The notes under the pieces: generated by a model
What the model saw: the letters and a program-made list of their open reading frames with translations, nothing else
Told to the model about the DNA's origin: nothing
The model's database searches: none
NCBI GenBank assembly: GCA_903927415.1
Contig: CAIYMZ010000076.1
Coordinates: forward strand, 1-9,138
Source of the DNA: an uncultured Alphaproteobacteria bacterium
GTDB lineage: Bacteria > Pseudomonadota > Alphaproteobacteria > Rickettsiales > UBA1997
Reading direction: 5' to 3'
Length of the DNA stretch: 9,138 nucleotides
Shown: positions 1 through 5,116 of the stretch, one piece after another
How the letters are laid out: each line of letters begins with the position of its first letter
How positions within the stretch are numbered: the stretch's first letter is position 1
Translations under genes and position numbers: made by a program

Positions 1-625
1 AGGTAAAATATTTCTTCACCCATTTCACCAAATCTTTTTCTTTAATATTTCCCGCCGCAACCACCGCCATGTTTTTGTAGTTGTATTGCTTGCCGATGTA
101 ATCGGAAAAATGTTCGCGCGAAAATTTTTTAATATTTTTTACCGGTCCGAGAATCGAACGCCCAAGCGGTTGATCAGGGTAGGCTGTTTCCTGAAAATAA
201 TCGAAAATAATGTCGTCAGGAGTGTCGTTGGTCATCGCGATTTCCTGCAAAATCACGCCGCGTTCTTTTTCTAATTCAACTTTGTCGAAGGTCGAATTTT
301 GCAAAATGTCAGCAAGAAATTCGACGGCGAACTCGGCATGTTTTTTCAAAACCTTGGCGTAATAAACCGTTTTTTCTTTCGAAGTGTAAGCGTTGATTCG
401 TCCGCCAATTCCCTCAAATTCTTCAGCAATTTGTTTCGCCGAACGAGTCTTGGTGCCCTTGAAAGCCATGTGCTCCAAGAAATGTGAAATGCCGTTAATC
501 GCCGGAATTTCGTTGCGCGAACCAGTGTTGACGAAGACGCCAACCGAAACGGTTTCGACGTCTTTCATTTCGTCGGTAGCAACGCGCAGGCCATTTGGGA
601 GGGTTGTGATTTGTTGTTTTGACAT
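1..625 (-). CDS. M16 family zinc peptidase (processing-peptidase-like), N-terminal part, cut by window edge
   Basis: The minus strand from the ATG at 625-623 reads open for 208 codons to the window edge, so the C-terminal part is missing. The protein carries the inverted zinc motif of M16 (insulinase/mitochondrial processing peptidase) enzymes, H48-F-L-E51-H52. E128 in VILQEI follows 75 residues after H52, the usual distance of the third zinc ligand, and E51 would be the catalytic base. Other family landmarks are LPNGLRV near the N-terminus, GGRINAYTSKEKTVYYAKVL around 74-93, and PLGRSILGP around 153-161. There is no signal peptide, so a cytoplasmic enzyme is likely. Alphaproteobacterial members are usually a little over 400 residues, so about half is present. 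No Shine-Dalgarno is evident before the ATG, and no better in-frame start lies upstream. The gene diverges from uup. The family call is firm; the physiological substrate is unknown. Confidence 0.93.
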   Translation of the reverse strand, partial: MSKQQITTLPNGLRVATDEMKDVETVSVGVFVNTGSRNEIPAINGISHFLEHMAFKGTKTRSAKQIAEEFEGIGGRINAYTSKEKTVYYAKVLKKHAEFAVEFLADILQNSTFDKVELEKERGVILQEIAMTNDTPDDIIFDYFQETAYPDQPLGRSILGPVKNIKKFSREHFSDYIGKQYNYKNMAVVAAGNIKEKDLVKWVKKYFT

Positions 626-758
626 GAGTATGATTCGAAAGTTAAATTAATTTTAATAGACCCCACAACAAGTGCGGGGTGACAAACTTGGGAAGTAAAT
701 TCTCTAACTTGTCACCCCACACTTGTTGCGGGGTCCACTGTTTTATTCAATTTTTAGC
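626..758. other. Divergent intergenic region between the M16 peptidase gene and uup
   Basis: This 133-bp gap separates two genes transcribed away from each other, so promoters for both should lie here or overlap it. More than half of it is the nested palindrome at 659-735. On the minus strand a TAAAAT-like -10 candidate lies just outside the palindrome toward the peptidase gene, but I found no -35 box at proper spacing. No convincing sigma-70 pair was found for uup either. No RNA gene or small ORF is supported here. Confidence 0.5.
659..735. repeat. Nested palindromic repeat (25-bp arms) in the divergent intergenic region
   Basis: Left arm 659-683 and right arm 711-735 are reverse complements except at two positions, separated by 27 nt. 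Partial pairing continues inward. Each arm can also fold on itself, because ACCCC(A/G)CA and TG(C/T)GGGGT flank a short A/T-rich centre. The layout is therefore a large hairpin or cruciform made of two small hairpins, typical of dispersed intergenic palindromic repeats in proteobacteria. It has no T-tract at either end, so it is not a clear intrinsic terminator, and it lies where promoters are expected. Family membership is inferred from its form; copy number elsewhere in the genome cannot be seen. Confidence 0.85.
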
Positions 759-2711
759 ATGCGCACACCACCCCTATTGTCAATTCGCGAAGCCACAATT
801 TCCTTCGCCAAAAAAACACTTTTCGAAAATCTCCATCTCAATCTTTTTCCACGTGATCGCATTTGCTTAATCGGAAAAAACGGCGTCGGCAAAACTAGTT
901 TGATGAACGCAATTGCCGGCGATTTTGATCTTGATTGCGGTGAGCGCTGGATCATGCCCAACGCCACTGTCGGCTATTTAACTCAAAGCGAAAAATTGCC
1001 GGATGGCGTCACGGTTTTCGATTTTATTTTGACGGGATTAAAGCTCGACGAACACAAATCTTACGTCATCGACATCGTCTGTGATCACCTACAAATCGAC
1101 AAAAATTCTCTGACACAAAATCTTTCCGGCGGACAAAAACGCCGCGTGAATTTGGCGCGAGCTCTGGTTTTGGAGCCAGATATTTTGCTGCTCGACGAGC
1201 CAACGAATCACCTCGATTTGGAAGTTATTCAGTGGCTCGAAAATTATTTGCAGAGCTTCAAAGGCGCGCTGCTTGTGATCTCGCACGATCGCAAATTTCT
1301 CGAAAAAATTTCCAACAAAGTTTTTTGGCTACGCGCTGGGCAAATAAAAGTTAATCAAAATGGCTACGAAAATTTTGACGAATGGGCAGGAGGAATCATC
1401 GAGCACGAGCGTCGCGAACTTTCCAATTTAGAAAAAAAAGTTGGGCTTGAGAGTGGTTGGTTGCAGACGGGAGTAACTGGCAGAAGAAAAAGAAATATTG
1501 GCCGTCTGCATTATTTAGGCGAGCTGCGGCAAAAATTAGAAGCGCAAAAAAAGTTGGTGAAGGCAAATCAGAGCTACATGAAAATTGAATCGCAGAAGAT
1601 TGAAGAGGATGCGCCGCAGGTGATTTTGAGTTTGAATAATGTGAGTAAGAGTTTTGCCGATTGCCGGACTAGCAGCCGGACTGGGTTTGCAACCCAGTCC
1701 GCATGTTCAGCTCCAAATGACATGAACACAGAGACGGGGTTACAAACCCCGTCTCGCACCGAGTCTCGCAAGGAGATGACGGATGGTGGCGACGAAAAAA
1801 AACTAATCGAAAAATTCTCCCTAAAAATCCTCCGCGGTGAAAAAATTGGAATCATCGGAAAAAACGGCAGCGGAAAATCGACGCTTTTAAAAATGATGCT
1901 CGGTGAAATTAAGCCCGATTCCGGCACGGTCAAACCTGCTCGCGACATAAGTCTGTCCTACTTCGATCAAGGTCGCAGCAAAATCAGGCCGACTTCAACA
2001 ATTCAAGAAATTCTCTGCGATTCCGGTTCAGATTACGTCAAACTCGCCAATGGAAAAACCAAACATATTGCCGGCTATTTGAAGGATTTTTTGTTCGATC
2101 CGAAAGATACACAAACCCTCGCCGGAACCTTGTCTGGCGGACAACAAAACCGTTTGCTCCTCGCAAAAACTTTAGCCAATCCGGGAAATTTTATGATCCT
2201 CGATGAGCCAACAAATGACCTCGACATGGATTCACTCGACATGCTGCAAGAATATTTGGTGGCTTATAAAGGCACGCTGCTCGTGGTTTCGCACGATCGT
2301 GATTTTTTAGACAATGTCGCGACTTCGATTCTTGCCTTCGAGGGGAATGCAGAAATTACGGGTCACGTTGGGGGTTATTCAGATTATTTGAATTACAAAT
2401 CGAGTCGCCGGACAGTTTTGGAAATGAACATAGAGACGGGGTTACAAACCCCGTCTCGCACCGAGTCTCGCAGCGAGGTCGAGATCAAAAAATTTTCCTA
2501 CAAACACAAACACGAGCTCGAAAAACTCCCAGCGAAAATTGAAAAACTTGAAATAAAAATTCGCGAATTAAGTGAAGAGCTCAGTGAAACCGAAGATCGA
2601 AACTCCGCCAACCTTGCGCAAATTTCGATGGAAATTGCGAAGTTCCAAAAAGAGCTCGATGCCGCGGAAGAGCGCTGGCTGGAGCTTGCGGAGATGAGGA
2701 ATGATTCCTGA
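759..2711 (+). CDS. uup: ABC-F family ATPase, Uup type, with translated palindromic inserts
   Basis: A 650-residue protein with two ABC ATPase domains and no membrane segments. Domain 1 has Walker A GKNGVGKT (39-46), signature LSGGQ (122-126), Walker B with D146-E147, and H176. Domain 2 has Walker A GKNGSGKS (367-374), LSGGQ (458-462), D482-E483 and H512. The inter-domain linker contains the Uup-like stretch VTGRRKRNIGRLHYLGELRQ. The C-terminus (about 575-650) is a charged coiled coil starting SYKHKHELEKLPAKIEKLE, the Uup C-terminal domain. ABC-F proteins act on ribosomes; Uup is also linked to DNA-junction processing and lowered transposon excision. All catalytic residues are intact. Residues about 302-345 and 556-573 are extra relative to normal Uup and come from palindromic repeats, which explains the above-average length. 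I chose ATG 759; a TTG at 723 lies inside the upstream repeat. No clear Shine-Dalgarno is visible. Confidence 0.93.
   Translation: MRTPPLLSIREATISFAKKTLFENLHLNLFPRDRICLIGKNGVGKTSLMNAIAGDFDLDCGERWIMPNATVGYLTQSEKLPDGVTVFDFILTGLKLDEHKSYVIDIVCDHLQIDKNSLTQNLSGGQKRRVNLARALVLEPDILLLDEPTNHLDLEVIQWLENYLQSFKGALLVISHDRKFLEKISNKVFWLRAGQIKVNQNGYENFDEWAGGIIEHERRELSNLEKKVGLESGWLQTGVTGRRKRNIGRLHYLGELRQKLEAQKKLVKANQSYMKIESQKIEEDAPQVILSLNNVSKSFADCRTSSRTGFATQSACSAPNDMNTETGLQTPSRTESRKEMTDGGDEKKLIEKFSLKILRGEKIGIIGKNGSGKSTLLKMMLGEIKPDSGTVKPARDISLSYFDQGRSKIRPTSTIQEILCDSGSDYVKLANGKTKHIAGYLKDFLFDPKDTQTLAGTLSGGQQNRLLLAKTLANPGNFMILDEPTNDLDMDSLDMLQEYLVAYKGTLLVVSHDRDFLDNVATSILAFEGNAEITGHVGGYSDYLNYKSSRRTVLEMNIETGLQTPSRTESRSEVEIKKFSYKHKHELEKLPAKIEKLEIKIRELSEELSETEDRNSANLAQISMEIAKFQKELDAAEERWLELAEMRNDS
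1677..1701. repeat. Palindrome A inside uup (11-bp arms, 3-nt loop)
   Basis: CGGACTGGGTT at 1677-1687 and its exact reverse complement at 1691-1701 flank the loop TGC. It starts on a codon boundary and encodes R307-T-G-F-A-T-Q-S314. An 8-bp direct repeat, GCCGGACT, occurs just before and into it (1663-1670 and 1675-1682). Compared with the palindromes at 1731-1755 and 2433-2457 it has the same size and reading frame. Its arm differences (pairs 1:25, 2:24 and 6:20) all preserve base pairing, so it is a diverged relative rather than an unrelated hairpin. Confidence 0.88.
1722..1775. repeat. 54-bp palindrome-containing repeat, copy 1, in frame inside uup
   Basis: This 54-bp unit matches 2424-2477 at 51 of 54 positions. 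Its core is a perfect palindrome at 1731-1755: GAGACGGGGTT, loop ACA, AACCCCGTCTC. The tail repeats the heptamer TCTCGCA (1753-1759 and 1764-1770). It encodes MNTETGLQTPSRTESRKE (residues 322-339), inserted with palindrome A into the loop between the first strands of ATPase domain 2, between KSFAD and KKLIEKFSL. A further weak inverted repeat, TGTTCA/TGAACA (1704-1709 and 1723-1728), bridges the two palindromes, so the insert could form three successive hairpins in mRNA. Confidence 0.92.
2424..2477. repeat. 54-bp palindrome-containing repeat, copy 2, in frame inside uup
   Basis: Second copy of the unit at 1722-1775. The 25-bp palindrome at 2433-2457 is identical to copy 1. The three differences lie outside it and change two codons (Thr to Ile, Lys to Ser). 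It encodes MNIETGLQTPSRTESRSE (residues 556-573). This is the linker between ATPase domain 2 and the C-terminal coiled coil, a place where extra residues should not disturb a fold. The tail contains a further small inverted repeat, CTCG-CAG-CGAG (2467-2477). Confidence 0.92.
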
Positions 2712-2730
2712 GTGTTGTTTCAACTTTTTA

Positions 2731-2817
2731 GTGTCATTCCTGCGAAGGCGGGAATCCAGTAAAGATCCTCCGATTTCGATTTAACTTTCTGGATTCCCGC
2801 CTTCGCGGGAATGACAC
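2731..2817. repeat. Nested palindromic repeat (29-bp arms) between uup and the hydrolase gene
   Basis: Arms 2731-2759 and 2789-2817 are reverse complements with one mismatch (T2741 where C is expected), separated by 29 nt. Each arm also holds its own hairpin; in the right arm TTCCCGC-CTTC-GCGGGAA is a perfect 7-bp stem. The pattern GTCATTCC...GCGGGAATCC resembles a widespread dispersed proteobacterial intergenic repeat (recalled, not searched). It fills most of the 129-bp gap between two co-directional genes and could affect mRNA stability or termination. The right flank is A-rich on the plus strand, not T-rich, so it is not a standard intrinsic terminator for uup. Confidence 0.88.
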
Positions 2818-2840
2818 TGAAAAAAAATAAAATAATTTTT

Positions 2841-3935
2841 ATGAACAAAAAACTACTCCTCACCCTCACCATCCTCACCCTTACAGCCTCATGTTCCGGC
2901 AACAAGGATGAAAAATTACAAAAAAATCTCAAACCAGTTTGGAATGAATATTTCGAACAAAATTTTAACGACACCGTAGCGGTAAATATTTTTGTTGTCA
3001 CCAATCGCAAAGCAAAAAATAATCTCTTCGGATGCAGTAACGACCAGCTTGGAACCGCTGTTGATTCAAATTTAAAATTTGGAATTTGTGGCGTAAATGT
3101 TCCGAAAAATCACAATATTGGTGACATTAATTTGGCGAAAGATTCTCGCCAATCGTCGCAAGATTATTTTAAGATCCTCAACGCGGAGACCTTGCCCCAA
3201 GCGGATCTGATCGAGATGTTAAAAAAAACAAATCGCACGCCACTGGTTTTTATTCACGGATTTAATGTGCGTTACCAAGAGGCAATTTTGCGTGCGGCGC
3301 AGATTGCTTACGACGTAAAATATCAAGGCCCAATAATTTTATTCACTTGGCCGGCTGGCGCCAGTGAAGGCTTCTTCGATGATGCTCTGCTCAATAAAAC
3401 TTACGAAAATAATCTCACTGTAGCGCGCGCTTCGATTCCATTCTTCAAAAATTTTCTCCTCGATCTCGCCAAAAATAATTTAAAAATTAATTTAATGGTG
3501 CATTCGATGGGTCACCAAGTCGCGCTGCCAGCGCTTCGCCAACTTGGTGCGGAAAAACAAAAAATCCTAATCAACGAATTAATTTTGAACGCGCCTGATT
3601 TTGATGTGAAAGAATTTTCAACTTTTGTCAGCAACATCACTGCGGTGAGCAAACGCGTGACGCTTTACTGCTCTAGCAACGACAAGGCAATGCTCGCTTC
3701 AAAAACTTTTAACAGCGGCGAAAGACTTGGCGCCTGCAGTTCATTTGTAGATGTAGATAGCGTTAATGTTAGCTTGGTAGACAGTTCAACTCTGGGCTTG
3801 GGACACGGCTACTATTCTTCCCGCGCAATTTTAAACGACGTCTTCCAAGTGCTTTTGGGAATCGACGTGGAAAAAAGATTGTTCATTAAAAAAAGCGAAC
3901 CGAATAGTTCGGAAAAATATTTTTTACGGCAGTAA
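2841..3935 (+). CDS. Predicted lipoprotein with DUF900-type alpha/beta hydrolase domain
   Basis: The 364-residue protein begins with a lipoprotein signal: MNKK, a hydrophobic run, then LTAS-C18 as the probable lipidated cysteine. The rest matches DUF900 alpha/beta hydrolases: VTNR near the start of the mature part, LVFIHGFNV (135-143, oxyanion region), LFTWPAG, and the nucleophile elbow VHSMGHQ with S222. The acid is probably D281 (SSNDKAM) and the base H322 (GHGYY). A serine esterase or lipase-like activity at the envelope is plausible, but no substrate is known for the family. The elbow carries His after SMG, where Asn or Gly is common. An in-frame ATG at 2811 lies inside the upstream repeat; starting at 2841 leaves a canonical signal peptide, so I chose it. 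No Shine-Dalgarno is visible. The gene follows uup but is separated from it by the palindrome; co-transcription is uncertain. Confidence 0.85.
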   Translation: MNKKLLLTLTILTLTASCSGNKDEKLQKNLKPVWNEYFEQNFNDTVAVNIFVVTNRKAKNNLFGCSNDQLGTAVDSNLKFGICGVNVPKNHNIGDINLAKDSRQSSQDYFKILNAETLPQADLIEMLKKTNRTPLVFIHGFNVRYQEAILRAAQIAYDVKYQGPIILFTWPAGASEGFFDDALLNKTYENNLTVARASIPFFKNFLLDLAKNNLKINLMVHSMGHQVALPALRQLGAEKQKILINELILNAPDFDVKEFSTFVSNITAVSKRVTLYCSSNDKAMLASKTFNSGERLGACSSFVDVDSVNVSLVDSSTLGLGHGYYSSRAILNDVFQVLLGIDVEKRLFIKKSEPNSSEKYFLRQ

Positions 3936-4787
3936 CAAATATTTTTTAACAAAGTTTCCTTCACAAAAAAAATTCTCCTCCGCCTCCGCCAAATTTTTAC
4001 AAAAATTTTTCAGCTGATATTTTTCATCAAAGGCATTGCCATAAATTTGCTGTGACAAAACTAAGTCGTGATTAATTCCATAAAAAATTGCCGATAAAAT
4101 TGCTGAGATACAAAGCCATGAATCAGCATCAGCAGCGGCTGGGCGATATTCTAATCTTTTTGTAGGTTTTGGAATTCTTATTGCACAAGTTCGGTTATCA
4201 CCGCCAAAACTTAAATTTATCGGCGCAGTGAATTTTCCTTTTTTGAATAAATCGCAATTTATCTCACGCGAAAACCGCAAATAATCCTCCTCCTTCGGCG
4301 CTAAAAAAATCATCATTGAATTTGTCATTTCAAGCAGAGCGGCAGCGGATTTTGTTAAAAGAAATTTATCAAACTCAAAAAGATTCTTATCGTTATGATC
4401 ATGCAACGAAATGTTAAATTGTAGAGCACTTCCACAATCATCAGAAAACGGCTGAGCAGTAAAAGAGGCGATGAGATTTTTTTTGTCAGCGAAGTTTTTG
4501 ATGAAATTCTTGGCAGATTCCAATTCTTCACAAAGCCTCGTTAAATCTGAAGTGAAGGTGGTTTTGATTTCAACCTGATTTATACCTTGTTCTTTTTCTG
4601 TTTTGTAAATTAGTGAGAAATTTTTTTGTAATTCTGCGTCAAGTTCAGCGATAACATCATCTCTTTTTGGCAACAAAAAAAACTCCAACTCACATCCAAT
4701 TTTAGGAATTAGCGAGGTGGAGTTTTGAAAAAATTCTTGAGATCTTTTTAAGATTTGCCGCTTGTTGCAATAAAACTGTTCAAGCAT
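3924..4787 (-). CDS. Short glutamine-synthetase-like catalytic-domain protein
   Basis: The 287-residue protein aligns by motif to the catalytic domain of glutamine synthetase. E33-L-E35-FF corresponds to the first metal-ligand strand and E66-x-G-x-x-Q-x-E73 to the next ligands. GSALQFNIS (119-127) sits at the GSGxHxH motif, DNRTCAIRIP (197-206) at the NRxxxxRIP ATP/glutamate loop, and RLEYRPAAADAD (211-222) at the RxExR region. It lacks the N-terminal beta-grasp domain and ends soon after the last motif; ordinary type I enzymes have about 440-470 residues. Both histidines of GSGxHxH are replaced (Q123, N125), while the Glu ligands and Arg residues remain. Standard glutamine synthesis is therefore doubtful; another ATP-dependent ligation, or a non-catalytic role, is possible. 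Its ATG directly abuts the trxA stop, suggesting translational coupling, and no Shine-Dalgarno is seen. Fold call good, function unknown. Confidence 0.8.
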   Translation of the reverse strand: MLEQFYCNKRQILKRSQEFFQNSTSLIPKIGCELEFFLLPKRDDVIAELDAELQKNFSLIYKTEKEQGINQVEIKTTFTSDLTRLCEELESAKNFIKNFADKKNLIASFTAQPFSDDCGSALQFNISLHDHNDKNLFEFDKFLLTKSAAALLEMTNSMMIFLAPKEEDYLRFSREINCDLFKKGKFTAPINLSFGGDNRTCAIRIPKPTKRLEYRPAAADADSWLCISAILSAIFYGINHDLVLSQQIYGNAFDEKYQLKNFCKNLAEAEENFFCEGNFVKKYLLLP

Positions 4788-5105
4788 TTACAAATTATTT
4801 TTTACCCATTCAAGAAGAGCGGATTTCGGTATTGACCCAACTTTTGTATCAACAACTTTTCCACTTTTAAAAATCATTAAAGTTGGAATTCCGCGCACCA
4901 TAAATTTTGATGGAATTTCTGGATTGTCATCAACGTTGCATTTTACAACTTCGAGTTTTCCCACCAAATCTTTGGCGATCTCATCAATGGCTGGAGACAA
5001 TTGACGACAAGGTCCGCACCATGGCGCCCAAAAATCTACTAACACCGGCAGGCTGGATTCAATAACATCTTTTTGAAAATTATTGTCGGAAGTTTCTTTT
5101 GTCAT
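4788..5105 (-). CDS. trxA: Thioredoxin
   Basis: The 105-residue protein is a complete classical thioredoxin. It has the active site W29-C30-G-P-C33, the buried acid D24 in VDFWAPW, the cis-proline loop G-I-P74-T, and the GKVVD strand near the C-terminus. The length is typical, and with no signal peptide it should reduce disulfides in the cytoplasm using thioredoxin reductase, encoded elsewhere. C56 is an additional cysteine outside the active site. It has the best ribosome-binding site in the window, TGAGGT four bases before the ATG, and starts 11 bp after lptD ends. The next gene starts on the base following its stop. The position behind lptD is striking because LptD maturation involves disulfides, but a cytoplasmic thioredoxin would not act on periplasmic LptD directly, so a functional link is only a guess. 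Confidence 0.97.
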   Translation of the reverse strand: MTKETSDNNFQKDVIESSLPVLVDFWAPWCGPCRQLSPAIDEIAKDLVGKLEVVKCNVDDNPEIPSKFMVRGIPTLMIFKSGKVVDTKVGSIPKSALLEWVKNNL

Positions 5106-5109
5106 ATTT

Positions 5110-5115
5110 ACCTCA
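5110..5115 (-). promoter_or_regulatory. Ribosome-binding site of trxA
   Basis: Read on the minus strand this is TGAGGT, four bases before the trxA ATG. It is the only clear Shine-Dalgarno among the genes here and supports the start at 5105. Confidence 0.75.
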
Positions 5116-5116
5116 T

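Noticed and set aside
86..650. Plus-strand and other-frame minus-strand ORFs over the M16 gene
   Set aside because: They overlap a clear M16 reading frame on the minus strand, have no recognisable motifs, and are explained as shadows.
723..758. TTG start extending uup by 12 residues
   Set aside because: It lies inside the right arm of the 659-735 palindrome, has no ribosome-binding site, and the added residues do not look like Uup. ATG 759 gives the expected N-terminus.
1677..2477. CRISPR array or tandem protein repeat
   Set aside because: Only three units with irregular spacing, inside a coding sequence; the palindromic, compensatory design fits a dispersed element instead.
759..2711. uup as a pseudogene disrupted by insertions
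   Set aside because: The frame is open throughout, both ATPase sites are complete, and the inserts fall in a loop and a linker.
2731..2817. Intrinsic terminator for uup
   Set aside because: The stem is strong, but no T-tract follows on the plus strand; the flank is A-rich.
2828..2833. TAAAAT as a -10 promoter box for the hydrolase gene
   Set aside because: No -35 box at suitable spacing, and it would leave almost no leader before ATG 2841; AT-rich sequence makes such matches common.
2811..2840. ATG start extending the hydrolase by ten residues
   Set aside because: The codon is part of the repeat arm; starting at 2841 gives a clean lipoprotein signal peptide.
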